A stretch of DNA of 64,000 bases from a bacterium. GTDB taxonomy: Bacteria > Armatimonadota > Fimbriimonadia > Fimbriimonadales > Fimbriimonadaceae. Under the pieces are notes generated by a model. It worked only from the letters and a program-made list of their open reading frames with translations, made no database searches and was not told the origin of the DNA. Positions 36,167-45,500 of this stretch are shown here, in pieces. Each line of letters opens with the position of its first letter. The stretch's first letter is position 1. The translations under genes and the position numbers were made by a program. The stretch spans positions 62,001 through 126,000 of the forward strand of contig JAIXUN010000003.1 in NCBI GenBank assembly GCA_027483535.1, read 5' to 3'.

Positions 36167-37588
36167 TTAACCCTCAAATCGATACTCGACCCCGCCGAAT
36201 CGCACCGAATCGCCTGGATTCAGCACCGTCGGGACATCTATCTTGCGACCGTTGACCCAGGTTCCGTTGGTGCTACCCAGATCGGTAAGGGTGACGGCAC
36301 CGCCAGAAACGGAGAGCGTCGCGTGTCGACGAGAGACCGTATCGTGCACCACTGGGAACTCGGCGTTGGATTCTCGACCCACCACCTTGTCGCCTTCCAC
36401 CAGTTCCAGTTCGGTGCCGGACATGTCCACCAATCGGGGTCCAGATCCCAGACCCATCAGGAAATCGGAGACTGGAGGATCCTGTGCGGATGCCGAAGAG
36501 ATTGGGGTGTCCACCGTTGCGTCCGCACCAAGAATGATCTTCTCCACCGGAGCCGGAGCCTTCGGTGCGGCAGGCATTGGGTCCACATTGGCCGCAGGGT
36601 CCGGAGTCTTCGGGATATCTGCGCCGAGTTTCTCCAGCGTGTCCGTCACCTTGGTCGGATTGTTCTGCATGAATCGCCAGCCCGCATAGCCAAGGCCTCC
36701 GATCACTCCCAGCCCAAGCAGGGTGCTGAGCAGGTTGGAAAGAGGGTTAGAACCCGCAACCGGCTCGTTCGATTCGGTCTTCGAGGGCTCGCTACCGGAC
36801 GTTTCCGACGGTTTCGCCGAGGCCGCTCCGACCGTTCCGGAATCTTCTGGAACCGCGATCGCAAACACGGGCTTGGGTTCATCGCGAACGCGCTCGATGG
36901 TGAATGTTTGCTTCACGGGCGCGGCCGGATTGCCCTTCGAGTTGTAGTTCACCGTCACCTGAAACTCGCCAAAGCGCACGAATCGAAACACCACGTCGCC
37001 CTTTGCGCTGGGATCGATCAGCTTCTTCTGCTCGCGATACTTATCCTTCAGAGTCACCTCTGCGGCGTCAATAGGAGCCCCGCCCGCGGTGACCCGAATG
37101 ACGACCTCGTAGGCCTCACTCTCGGCATCGTTGGAGACGGTCCAGGTCTGGTCTCGCACCACGCCGAGGGCTCGCGATTGGGCGTTCCCAGTTTGGGTAT
37201 TGATCAAGTACAACTTGTCGCTGTCTTGGTTCGAGCCAACTTGAACCTTGATCTGCCTTCCAACCGCTTGGGTTACCGCCTTGGGGATGGCGGTCGGAAG
37301 TTTGTTGGCCTCAAAAACCAGCCTCGGAGCCTCATCCGGAAAGCTGAGGGTGACGTACGTCTTGGCGACATCGATCTTCTTGAGATACCGATCCAGATCT
37401 TCATCGCCCGTGGGCCGGATATTGGCGCCCGGAATCTTTGGCTTCGAACCCGGCGCGTCCGGCGAACCCTGTGCGGGCGCAATGGCGACCGCAAGCAAGG
37501 CGGCCAAAACCGCAAAAATGTTCGAACATCGAACGGTTTGCACCTTGGAAGCGGCTGGGAGGTTACGGCAAATCATCCCGCAAAGCAT
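36167..37588 (-). CDS. Exported/membrane protein with C-terminal FHA domain
   Basis: A 473-residue protein. I use the ATG at 37588, preceded by AGGTAGAG; a second ATG at 37576 is also possible. A signal or anchor segment is at about 24-40 ('NIFAVLAALLAVAIAPAQG'). A beta-rich extracytoplasmic region follows to about residue 270, including an Ig-like part ('YEVVIRVTAGGAPIDAAEVTLKD'). A membrane helix comes at about 285-305 ('LLSTLLGLGVIGGLGYAGW'). A Pro/Ala linker precedes a C-terminal FHA domain with 'KVVGRESNAEFPVVHDTVSRRHATL' and 'LTDLGSTNGTWVNG'. It would sense outside and dock phospho-proteins inside. Confidence 0.85.
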   Translation of the reverse strand: MLCGMICRNLPAASKVQTVRCSNIFAVLAALLAVAIAPAQGSPDAPGSKPKIPGANIRPTGDEDLDRYLKKIDVAKTYVTLSFPDEAPRLVFEANKLPTAIPKAVTQAVGRQIKVQVGSNQDSDKLYLINTQTGNAQSRALGVVRDQTWTVSNDAESEAYEVVIRVTAGGAPIDAAEVTLKDKYREQKKLIDPSAKGDVVFRFVRFGEFQVTVNYNSKGNPAAPVKQTFTIERVRDEPKPVFAIAVPEDSGTVGAASAKPSETSGSEPSKTESNEPVAGSNPLSNLLSTLLGLGVIGGLGYAGWRFMQNNPTKVTDTLEKLGADIPKTPDPAANVDPMPAAPKAPAPVEKIILGADATVDTPISSASAQDPPVSDFLMGLGSGPRLVDMSGTELELVEGDKVVGRESNAEFPVVHDTVSRRHATLSVSGGAVTLTDLGSTNGTWVNGRKIDVPTVLNPGDSVRFGGVEYRFEG

Positions 37589-37744
37589 GAATTTCACTCT
37601 ACCTGTAGACAATTTGCAAAGTACGGTTCGTTCGCTCTGCCTTAACTCACACCCAAAGAACTCTGGTATTGGTCCCAACGATGCTTAGGCCAACGCACCC
37701 TGTTCGGCGTAAACTACGTAACGTTTCTTACTTCGCGCGTGGCC

Positions 37745-38563
37745 ATGTTTTTCTCTGAGAAGATCAAACGTTATCCCCACCTGGTGGCGTTCTTGCGCGA
37801 GTTTGACGACCAAGTTCTCACCCGTCCCATCCAGCAAAGACAGAGCGGAATGATCACGGCGGGCGTGATCGCCCTGGCGGGGTTAGTGGTTGCGATTGGT
37901 CCTTACGCACTGCTGCTCAAGATCGCCGCGATGGTGGTGGTGCCCGTTGCCTGTACCGTTGCGGCGAAGCTTTACGGCGAGAACCAAAAGGCGATCAGTC
38001 ACCCAGAATATGAGCCCCGACTCCGCGCCTATCGCACCGTCGGCAGCCTTCGAGCCCTGCTCGACAAGAATCGTCTTCACCGAGACATCACCGAAGGCAC
38101 ACTCACTGTTTTGGAAGCTACGGCTCAGATTCGGTTCGAGATTCGGAACCTGCTCGATTCGGCAGCGTGGCGCAGAGACGACCTCCCGGAAACTTACCGA
38201 AGGCTTCGCGCCCAGGCCCTGGACGCCACCGATCAGGCGATGATCGAGGCTGTCAGCTTCCTGCGACCCTTCGTGCCGGAGCAGGTCGAGAGTCGAAAGG
38301 TGAGCGACTACGTGAACGAAGCGGTGGAAACCTTTGTGTTCTCCGGACCCAAAACCGTAATGCCCGAACCCGCTTTCGATGAGATTCGCGCCATCGCCGA
38401 CAAGATGCTCACCTTGAAAGAGGAACTGATTCGCGCCGGTGAAGAAGTGGAGGCGGTGACGCCGGAAGAGCTTCGCAAGAAGCCCGTCGACTTGCTCGAC
38501 CTCACGCTCAGCGATCTCAAGCACGTTCGGCAAGCCGAAGAAGAACTGCGCGAGGAGCTTTAA
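37745..38563 (+). CDS. Membrane protein of unknown function with helical cytoplasmic tail
   Basis: A 272-residue protein from the ATG at 37745 (a GTG two codons earlier is possible). Two membrane helices lie at about residues 37-80 ('MITAGVIALAGLVVAIGPYALLL', 'IAAMVVVPVACTVAAKLYG'). The rest is charged and predicted to be alpha-helical, coiled-coil-like ('ITEGTLTVLEATAQIRFEIRNLL', 'LTLKEELIRAGEEVEAVTPEELRK'). It ends EEELREEL. No family recognised. Divergent from the FHA gene across 156 bases and followed after 3 bases by a small membrane protein gene. Confidence 0.7.
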   Translation: MFFSEKIKRYPHLVAFLREFDDQVLTRPIQQRQSGMITAGVIALAGLVVAIGPYALLLKIAAMVVVPVACTVAAKLYGENQKAISHPEYEPRLRAYRTVGSLRALLDKNRLHRDITEGTLTVLEATAQIRFEIRNLLDSAAWRRDDLPETYRRLRAQALDATDQAMIEAVSFLRPFVPEQVESRKVSDYVNEAVETFVFSGPKTVMPEPAFDEIRAIADKMLTLKEELIRAGEEVEAVTPEELRKKPVDLLDLTLSDLKHVRQAEEELREEL

Positions 38564-38566
38564 GCC

Positions 38567-39016
38567 ATGTCTGAACCCGCTGTTCCGTTTACCAAAACCC
38601 CGCAGTTCAAAATCTCCATGCTCGCGCTGGCAATGGTTCCGGTGGCCCTGTGGGTGATCCCCCTCAACCGAGCCAAGCCCAACGTCAACCTCGTGATCTC
38701 CGAACTCGGCAAAGGTCTGGCGAACTATCGCGATGCCGAATGTTCGCAGGATAAGAAGTTCGTCACGGTCTCGGTCGAACGGATTCAGGAAAAGCAGAAG
38801 GGGCGATCGACGCTGGGCAAGATGGTCAATCGCAACGTCGATCTGCTGAAAGAGATGGGGATTCAGGTTCAAGTGGCGAAATCGGTCGAGGGCAAGCAGT
38901 GTTCAGAAGTGAAGCCGAACGACCCGGTTTACGACTTTGTGGTGGTCGAGAAGAAAGAGAAGATTCCGACACCGATGTATCGCTCCGTCGCCGCCAACGG
39001 CTTTTTGATCAAATGA
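38567..39016 (+). CDS. Small single-span membrane protein of unknown function
   Basis: A 149-residue protein with one membrane helix (about residues 17-33, 'ISMLALAMVPVALWVIP') and a mixed alpha/beta soluble part with two cysteines. Nothing recognisable. It starts 3 bases after the preceding stop and its own stop overlaps the RNase HII start (ATGA), so it is in one operon with the neighbouring membrane protein, rnhB and yraN. Confidence 0.65.
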   Translation: MSEPAVPFTKTPQFKISMLALAMVPVALWVIPLNRAKPNVNLVISELGKGLANYRDAECSQDKKFVTVSVERIQEKQKGRSTLGKMVNRNVDLLKEMGIQVQVAKSVEGKQCSEVKPNDPVYDFVVVEKKEKIPTPMYRSVAANGFLIK

Positions 39017-39666
39017 AATCGACCGTGTCTTTGGAGGCTCCGGTTGGGGTGATCGGGGTGGACGAAGCGGGTCGTGGACCCCTCGCCGGACCGATTGTTG
39101 TCGCCGCGGTGATCTTCCCCGAGTCTGGTTGTCCGATTGCGGGTCTCAACGATTCCAAGCAGCTCAAGGCGCAAGCCAGAGAAGAGTTCGCCGATCAGAT
39201 TCGAGCCACCTGCACCTACGCCATCGAATACTCTTGGCCGGAAGAGATCGATCGACTCAACGTTTTTTGGGCGACCATGGCGGCAATGGAGCGAGCGGTT
39301 GCCGCTCTGCAAATTCCCACCTCTAAGGTTCTTATCGATGGGAACCAGATTCCTCGCGGACTTCGATCGCGGGCGGAAGCGGTGGTGAAGGGAGACGGCA
39401 AGATCGCGCAGATTGCGGCCGCATCCATTCTTGCCAAAACCGAGCGGGACGCCTACATGGTCCGGATCGCGGAGAAGTTTCCGGGTTATGGGTTCGAGAG
39501 CCACTTTGGTTATCCCACCCCGCCTCACTTCGCCGCTCTGGAAGCACTGGGGCCGTGCGAGATTCATCGCCGCTCTTACGCACCCGTCGCCGCCGCTTAC
39601 GAGCGCATGGGCATTCCCTTGGCCCCAATTGAATCGGCTCCCTTGGGCCAGCTAGAACTCTTTTAG
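39013..39666 (+). CDS. rnhB: Ribonuclease HII
   Basis: A 217-residue protein from the ATG overlapping the previous stop. Motif I 'VIGVDEAGRGPLAGP' gives the catalytic Asp17-Glu18. Motif III-like 'VLIDGNQIP' gives the third acidic residue and 'AAASILAKTERD' the fourth; 'YGFESHFGYPTPPHFAALEALGPCEIHRRSY' is the typical C-terminal block. It removes RNA from RNA-DNA hybrids and single ribonucleotides in DNA. The longer frame upstream only re-reads the previous gene. The association with yraN downstream is common in bacteria. Confidence 0.96.
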   Translation: MKSTVSLEAPVGVIGVDEAGRGPLAGPIVVAAVIFPESGCPIAGLNDSKQLKAQAREEFADQIRATCTYAIEYSWPEEIDRLNVFWATMAAMERAVAALQIPTSKVLIDGNQIPRGLRSRAEAVVKGDGKIAQIAAASILAKTERDAYMVRIAEKFPGYGFESHFGYPTPPHFAALEALGPCEIHRRSYAPVAAAYERMGIPLAPIESAPLGQLELF

Positions 39667-39676
39667 AGCGAGCGAT

Positions 39677-40027
39677 ATGTCTTCGGAGAATCGAACCGCG
39701 ATCGGCAGAGAGGGCGAGGATCGTGCCTTTCGATACCTTCGCGACCTCGGTTACACGCCCGTTGGTCGAAACGTGCGCGTGGGTCGAGACGAGCTGGACG
39801 CCATCTTTTTGGATGGTGAGGTTGTCGTTTTTGTAGAAGTTCGGACAAGGAAAGATACACAAATCTCGCCTGAGGAAACGGTGGATTCGGGCAAGCGAGA
39901 AAGGCTCTCTCGCGCCATGACCGCTTATCTGGAAGAAGCCTGCTGGTCGGATAGGGAGAGTCGGCTGGACCTGATCGCGATCGACTCCGACGGGCTTCGG
40001 CACACCGTAGACCTGTTCAATCTTTGA
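39677..40027 (+). CDS. YraN/UPF0102-family nuclease-like protein
   Basis: A 116-residue protein with the YraN core 'IGREGEDRAFRYLRDLGYTPVGRNVRVGRDELDAIFLDGEVVVFVEVRTRKD', holding the E-x(n)-D-x(n)-ExK-like restriction-fold residues (Glu14, Asp39/Asp43, Glu53-Val-Arg). The final Lys of the classical motif is Arg here, common in this family. The role is unproven, possibly DNA processing. It starts 10 bases after rnhB, the usual neighbour. Confidence 0.88.
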   Translation: MSSENRTAIGREGEDRAFRYLRDLGYTPVGRNVRVGRDELDAIFLDGEVVVFVEVRTRKDTQISPEETVDSGKRERLSRAMTAYLEEACWSDRESRLDLIAIDSDGLRHTVDLFNL

Positions 40028-40093
40028 TTCCCGCCGTACGAGTTTTTGCCTTCGCGTTTTGGACCACAACTGGAAATCGTTGTACGCTTAAGC

Positions 40094-40990
40094 ATGGGTC
40101 CCGCGGATTCAAAGTCGACCATCGAGGAAACCAAACCGCTCATCGGCACCTTCGAGCGAGAAATGAGCGACGACTATCCGGAGAGTCTTTACCGGGTGGA
40201 TGCGATCGCGCCGAAGTTCGACGGCCTGGAGTCGATCAACGAGGAAGCGTTCGAGTTTTACGAAGACGCGGGGTTCCTCGCCATTGAAAACGCGTTTTCG
40301 CCAGAAGAAGTTCAGACCGTCATCGATGCACTTCAAGACATCGTGATGCGCGATTCCTTGCCGCCCGGAGTCCAGCTTCAATACGAATATCGCGCCAAAG
40401 ATTTGCTCCCGACCCTCGCGGCTTCGGAGCGGTTAGACGCGGTGCGCAAGTTCATGCTCTTCGTGCACCTCGATCCTCGCCTGGAGGCGATGGTGTACCA
40501 CCCGCGCCTCATGCCCATTCTGAATCGCCTGCTTGGCGAGCCGCCGAGCATGTTTCAAGACATGGCGCTGCTCAAGCCGCCCGGCATTGGTCGAGAGAAG
40601 CCGTGGCACCAAGACAACGCCTACTTCCGAGTCCCGCAGTCTGCGCCGGTGGTGGGCGTGTGGGTGGCGCTCGACGAAACCACTCCCGAAAACGGGTGCA
40701 TGTTCTTCCGCCCCGGTGGACACAAAGAGGGTCCGATCCCGCACTTCAATCGCCGCGATTGGCAGATTTGCGACGCGGATATCTTAGGGAAGGAGTCGGT
40801 GGCGGTGCCGCTCAAGCCGGGTGGCTGCCTCATCTTTAACGGACTCACCCCGCATGGCACGCCGTCGAATCGGACGAACACTCGTCGCCGGGCTTTGCAG
40901 TTCCACTATAAGGGAGAATCGGTGCTGATGTCTTCGGACGAAGAACGTCTGGCGACGTTCGGCAGCGAGGGTGTCGGCGCGAGCTGTTGA
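40094..40990 (+). CDS. PhyH-family Fe(II)/2-oxoglutarate dioxygenase
   Basis: A 298-residue protein of the phytanoyl-CoA dioxygenase superfamily. The start at 40094 is the first ATG after a non-conserved stretch; an ATG at 40163 is an alternative. It has 'FYEDAGFLAIENAFSPEEVQTVIDAL' at the N-terminus, the iron ligands 'WHQDN' (His and Asp) and 'LTPHGTPSNRT' (His), and a downstream Arg in 'RRRALQFHY' that would bind 2-oxoglutarate. 'VGVWVALDETTPENGCMFFRPGGHK' is typical. Substrate unknown; family members hydroxylate small metabolites. Confidence 0.9.
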   Translation: MGPADSKSTIEETKPLIGTFEREMSDDYPESLYRVDAIAPKFDGLESINEEAFEFYEDAGFLAIENAFSPEEVQTVIDALQDIVMRDSLPPGVQLQYEYRAKDLLPTLAASERLDAVRKFMLFVHLDPRLEAMVYHPRLMPILNRLLGEPPSMFQDMALLKPPGIGREKPWHQDNAYFRVPQSAPVVGVWVALDETTPENGCMFFRPGGHKEGPIPHFNRRDWQICDADILGKESVAVPLKPGGCLIFNGLTPHGTPSNRTNTRRRALQFHYKGESVLMSSDEERLATFGSEGVGASC

Positions 40991-41499
40991 GGTGATTTGG
41001 CCTTCTCGTCCCTGCCCAAGAATCGGGAAGCATCGACCATAAAGGATCCGAATCGTACAATTTCGAACCCTCGCCCCTCTGGGGGAGAGGGTGCCCCTTT
41101 AGGGGCGGGTGAGGGGTCCGGTTGAACCATTTTGATGCCGTAATAGGATTGGCTTTTAATCCGGTACGGCGGAGCCGTGGCATGAGCCTTTCCGTACATG
41201 AGCGGGAGGTTCTGGTCAGTCCGCCGGACATTTTGTAGGGAAAGGACCGATTAAATTCCCCTCTATGGAGGGGTGGCACGGAGCGACGGGGTGGTCTCCG
41301 GGCAGAACCACCTGCGAGAAGGAGTATTTGATCGGTCCGTCCCGATTCTCCGGACACATTTTCGACAAGGGGGAAAACCGTAAGGCCAGGGCTCCGCCCT
41401 TCTGGTTTTTAGCGGATACCTAAACCCAGGGTTGAAACCCTGGGCTGCGATGATTGCCGCGGCTCCGCCGCTTCTGGAATGGTGGGGGGATCCCAATTC

Positions 41500-41676
41500 A
41501 ATTCCCCTCCTGGGAGGGGTGGTCCCGAGAATCGGGAACGGGGTGGTCTCCGGGATTTCGGTTTTGTTACCAAAGAGCCGGGATCAGACATGGAAGTTTC
41601 TCGCCTGAAGAACGCAGGTCAAGACTGGAATCGCCGACCACCCCGCCCCGCGGGCAGCCCTCCATAGAGGGGAATT
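41500..41676. repeat. Inverted-pair composite repeat, family B
   Basis: AATTCCCC start and GGGGAATT end. The inner hairpin of the left arm is replaced by CCCGAGAATCGGG. The spacer is unlike the one shared by the pairs in block 3. Confidence 0.72.
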
Positions 41677-41812
41677 TGGCTGGTCGGAGTTTTCCAAGAA
41701 CTGGATCCCAATGGGTCGACCTGACCCCTCACCCGCCCCTGTCGGGGCACCCTCTCCCCCAGAGGGGCGAGGGTTTCGTCGAGAGACGAGTAGCAATGCA
41801 AGGTCCGAACCA

Positions 41813-41964
41813 AATTCCCCTCTATGGAGGGGTGGCGCGAAGCGACGGGGTGGTCGGCATTTTCGACAGCCGCTCGATGCGATCATGAACGAGATAGATC
41901 GTGATCGTGCGGAGGATCCCGGAACCACCCCGCCCCTTTGGGGCACCCCTCCCAGGAGGGGAAT
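41813..41964. repeat. Inverted-pair composite repeat, family B
   Basis: AATTCCCC start and GAGGGGAAT end. The spacer is short (about 65 bases) and itself contains GATCATGAACGAGATAGATC, able to fold imperfectly. Confidence 0.72.
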
Positions 41965-42175
41965 AAGGACTGGATCCCAAACCCGCCCATCGATTCCTTT
42001 TCCCACCGACAGGTCTTTATTCTCAAATCCGCGATTATTCGGCAACGAAACAAATTGATCGACGGTATTTATCGGCTGGAATCGGCGGTGGGGGCATACT
42101 TGACCTTGTAACGGGTCTCCGAGAGCGCTCGCATCGTCGTGCCGTGTTAAGAACCCTATTTAGTCAGGTCTGTCT

Positions 42176-45100
42176 ATGCTAACCACCGTCCTCGCAACCT
42201 CCCTACTTGCACCCATGTCGCTGCCGACTCCGGTGCAGGGATCGGCGTCCGAGACGTTTGCGCCGCGTTTGCTCCGCACCCCGGACATTCACGGCGACAC
42301 CGTCGTTTTCAACTACGCAGGCGATCTTTGGATCACATCGCTCAACTCCAACGAGCCCGCACGGCGACTCACCAGCCACTCCGGGAACGAATCCAACCCC
42401 CACTTCTCCAACGATGGGCAATGGGTCGCATTCACCGGTTCTTACGACGGAACCCCCAACGTTTATGTGGTTCCTGCGGCGGGCGGCGTTCCTAAGCGAC
42501 TCACCTATTCGCCCGAAGGCGACCGAGTGGCAGGATGGACTCCGGACGGAAAGATCATGTACGCCACCTCCAGTGGCAACCCGGTTCCTCGACAGCAGTC
42601 GCTTTATCTCATCGACCCCAAGGGGGGCGTGCCTATCAGCACCCCGCTTAAAGAGTTCCAAGTAGGTTCTTACTTCGCTTCCGGAGACAAGATCGCCTAC
42701 ACCCGGGTCAACAGCTTTAACTTCAACTGGCGACGCTACCGAGGCGGCACCCAAGGCCGAGTCGGCATTTTCGACTTCAAGACCTTGGAGTACAAGGAGC
42801 TTCCCGCGAAGCGCGAGCAGTCGTTCTTCCCGATGGTGATCGGCAACGACATCTACTACATCAGCGATCGCGCCAACGGAACGCTCAACCTGTACAAGAA
42901 CTCGGGTGGACGTGATTCTCAGCTCACCAAGTTCGCCGATGCCGACATCAAGTGGCCCAACACCGATGGCAAGACGATCATCTTTGAAAAGGATGGCGTG
43001 CTGTACACCTTCGATGTTGCCAAGGGGACGACCACCGAGGTCAAACCTCGCATCGTCAGCGAGCAAATCAACTCGCGACCAACCCTGAAGAACCTGGTTC
43101 CTTATCTCAACAGCGGCAGCCTTTCTCCTTCCGGTGCACGCGTGGTGGTGGAAGCTCGAGGCGAGCTGTTCTCCGTGCCGGCAAAGGCAGGCGAAACGCG
43201 AAACCTCACCGGAACCTCCGGTTCCCGCGAGCAAAGCCCGCAATGGTCGCCCGATGGCAAGAGCATTGCCTACATCAGCGATGCCGATGGTGAGTTCGAG
43301 GTTTACGTGCAACCGCAGCAAGGCGGCGAGGCGACTCAGCTCACCAAGCGAACGGGCGTCATCATTGAGGCCATCACATGGCTCCCCGATTCCAAGACCC
43401 TCTTGGTGATCGGGGCGGGCAGCAAGATCTACTCGCTGGACGTTGCCACCAAGGCTCTGAAGCTTCAAGATGAGAACCGAGCGGGCTATGGCGGATTCGA
43501 CATCAGCCCAGACGGAAAGTGGGCGGTGCTCTCCAAGCTCAGCCTCACGGGTTCGGCGCTTTATCTGCACGAGTTCGCAACGGGCAAGCAAACCAAGATC
43601 ACCGAAGGTTTCTATGGCGATGTTGAACCCGTGTTCGACTCCAACGGAAAGTGGATCTACTTCGTTTCCAACCGAACCTTTGAACCGACCTACGGTGTGT
43701 TTGAGTTCTCGCTGAAGGTAGATGCCACGGCGCGAGTCTATGCGCTTCCGCTCACCAAAGATGCGGGCAACCCCTACCTGGATGGCAACGACGAAGAAGG
43801 CGAGGCTCCGGCCAAGCCCGCCGCAGCCGGCGAAAAGAAAGATCTGACCGTCGACTTCGATGGCATCTTCGACCGAGCAATGGTTCTTCCGCTCCCGGCA
43901 GGCAGCTATCGCGGACTGACGGGCGTGAACGGCGGCTTCTTGTTCTACGGACCTACCGGACTGAGCAAGTTCGATCTAGGTGGCAAGGACGCAACGCCGT
44001 TGTTCCCCGGTTACTTCGGTGGATACAGCACCAACGCGGCCAAAACGAAGCTTCTGCTTCTTGGTAGAGGCGCAGCGCAGGTGGTTGATATCCGACCCGG
44101 GATCACCCCCGCCGCAGGTCGAGTAGACCTCTCCAACGTCGAGGCGATCATTGATCCCGAGCAAGAGTGGAAGCAGATCTACTGGGAAGCCTGGCGCTAC
44201 GAGCGAGACTACTTCTATGACGCCGGCATGGTGGGCGTGGACTGGAAGGCGATCGGCGAGCAGTACGCCAAGTACCTGCCGTTCGTGAAGCATCGCAACG
44301 ACCTGAACTACATTCTTGGCAACCTCATCGGTGAGCTTGGAACGGGTCACGCGTACATTACGGCTGCGGGCGACATGGGGCCCAGCGCAATGATTGCACG
44401 AGTGCCGGTTGGCTCTTTGGGTGCTGATTTCGTTGCCGATCAAGGCGGACTCAAGTTCGCGAAGATTCTGCGAGGCTCCAACTACAACGAGCAGTACGCG
44501 GCTCCGCTGGGCGCATACGGTGTAGACGTGAAGGAGGGCGAGTTCCTGGTTGCCATCGACGGTAAGCCTGTGAATGCAAAGGTGAACCCATCTGAACTGC
44601 TTATCGGTAAGGTCGGCAAGACGGTGAGCCTCTCCATCAACTCCAAGCCCGGCCTGGATGGCGCTCGTAAGGTTCGAGTGAAGCCGATCGGTTCCGATTC
44701 CGGTCTGCGGTACTGGGACTTCATCGAGAGCAATCGCAAGAAGGTCGCCGAACTATCCGGTGGCAAGATCGGCTACATGCACATCTCCAACACCGCTGCG
44801 GAAGGATCTTCGGACTTCGTTCGGGGCTTCTACAACCAGTGGGATCGCGACGCGCTGATCGTTGACGAGCGGTGGAACGGCGGCGGATACATTCAGCCGT
44901 GGTTTGTCAGCACCCTGGGTCGAACCCTTCAGTGCATGATCCAGCCTCGACACAGCATCGACTCGCCGGATGCACCCGTTCACGACGGACCGAAGGCGAT
45001 GTTGATCAACGAGTATGCAGGTTCGGGCGGAGACTTCTTCCCGTACATGTTCAAATCGAACGGCGTGGGCCCGCTCATTGGTCGACGCACGTGGGGCGGC

Positions 45101-45382
45101 CTGGTTGGTATTGACGGTGGTCGACGCCTGATCGACGGCGGTGGTCTGACCGCTCCGGCGTTCAGCCTCTTCAACCCGAAGACGAACGAGATCATTGCGG
45201 AGAACACGGGCGTTGATCCGGATATGGACATCGACATGCGACCGGATCTGGTGGCGAAGGGTCGAGATCCTCAACTGGAAGCGGCGGTCGAGTACCTGTT
45301 GAAGGAACTCGCCAAGCGCCCGGCGAAGAAGCCTCGCGCGGAGACTCCGAAGGTGTCGAAGCCGGGTCGAATCGGCGGCTGA
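42176..45382 (+). CDS. Tricorn-like S41-family exported protease
   Basis: A 1068-residue protein with a signal peptide (about 1-22). Residues about 30-330 and 330-600 are WD40-like propellers with PD40 units ('NPHFSNDGQWVAFTGSYDGTPNVYVVP', 'SPQWSPDGKSIAYISDADGEFEVYV'). A tricorn C1 region follows ('EQEWKQIYWEAWRYERDYFYDAGMVGVDWKAI', 'GTGHAYIT', catalytic His near 724). Then come a PDZ-like domain ('GVDVKEGEFLVAIDGKPVNA') and the S41 core with 'AGSGGDFFPYMFK' (nucleophile Ser near 949). Length and order match bacterial tricorn homologs, which trim peptides. Because of the signal it should act in the periplasm. Monocistronic with a strong terminator. Confidence 0.93.
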   Translation: MLTTVLATSLLAPMSLPTPVQGSASETFAPRLLRTPDIHGDTVVFNYAGDLWITSLNSNEPARRLTSHSGNESNPHFSNDGQWVAFTGSYDGTPNVYVVPAAGGVPKRLTYSPEGDRVAGWTPDGKIMYATSSGNPVPRQQSLYLIDPKGGVPISTPLKEFQVGSYFASGDKIAYTRVNSFNFNWRRYRGGTQGRVGIFDFKTLEYKELPAKREQSFFPMVIGNDIYYISDRANGTLNLYKNSGGRDSQLTKFADADIKWPNTDGKTIIFEKDGVLYTFDVAKGTTTEVKPRIVSEQINSRPTLKNLVPYLNSGSLSPSGARVVVEARGELFSVPAKAGETRNLTGTSGSREQSPQWSPDGKSIAYISDADGEFEVYVQPQQGGEATQLTKRTGVIIEAITWLPDSKTLLVIGAGSKIYSLDVATKALKLQDENRAGYGGFDISPDGKWAVLSKLSLTGSALYLHEFATGKQTKITEGFYGDVEPVFDSNGKWIYFVSNRTFEPTYGVFEFSLKVDATARVYALPLTKDAGNPYLDGNDEEGEAPAKPAAAGEKKDLTVDFDGIFDRAMVLPLPAGSYRGLTGVNGGFLFYGPTGLSKFDLGGKDATPLFPGYFGGYSTNAAKTKLLLLGRGAAQVVDIRPGITPAAGRVDLSNVEAIIDPEQEWKQIYWEAWRYERDYFYDAGMVGVDWKAIGEQYAKYLPFVKHRNDLNYILGNLIGELGTGHAYITAAGDMGPSAMIARVPVGSLGADFVADQGGLKFAKILRGSNYNEQYAAPLGAYGVDVKEGEFLVAIDGKPVNAKVNPSELLIGKVGKTVSLSINSKPGLDGARKVRVKPIGSDSGLRYWDFIESNRKKVAELSGGKIGYMHISNTAAEGSSDFVRGFYNQWDRDALIVDERWNGGGYIQPWFVSTLGRTLQCMIQPRHSIDSPDAPVHDGPKAMLINEYAGSGGDFFPYMFKSNGVGPLIGRRTWGGLVGIDGGRRLIDGGGLTAPAFSLFNPKTNEIIAENTGVDPDMDIDMRPDLVAKGRDPQLEAAVEYLLKELAKRPAKKPRAETPKVSKPGRIGG

Positions 45383-45397
45383 TCTTCCTTTAGGAAT

Positions 45398-45433
45398 AAA
45401 GGGCGCCCCGAGTGATCGGGGCGCCCTTTTTGT
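45398..45433 (+). terminator. Strong intrinsic terminator of the tricorn-like gene
   Basis: AAAGGGCGCCCCG (45398-45410) pairs with CGGGGCGCCCTTT (45417-45429) around a 6-base loop and runs into TTTTTGTTT. A very stable 13-bp stem, 15 bases after the stop codon. Confidence 0.92.
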
Positions 45434-45500
45434 TTGGTTGGTGAATAACGGTCGCGTATCCGCCGGTTTACGGAGTATGTGTCGGGAATCCAGGATCATT

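Larger units (their letters stand above)
41067..41964. repeat. Cluster of GC-rich palindromic repeats, block 6
   Basis: Contains family A forward (41067-41120) and reversed (41722-41775). Family B is forward near 41254 and as inverted pairs at 41500-41676 and 41813-41964. Family D is at about 41385-41470 and diverged family C stretches lie near 41205 and 41325. Several units carry CCCGAGAATCGGG or its reverse inside the stem. Lies between the PhyH and tricorn genes. The remaining 42000-42175 is unique sequence and presumably holds the tricorn promoter, which I could not assign. Confidence 0.88.

Noticed and set aside
36323-37645. A 440-codon plus-strand frame opposite the FHA protein gene
   Set aside because: Shadow frame; the minus-strand frame contains a canonical FHA domain and an anchor helix.
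42203-43591. A 462-codon minus-strand frame inside the tricorn-like gene
   Set aside because: Long shadow frame caused by GC-rich codon use; the plus-strand product has unmistakable propeller and S41 motifs.
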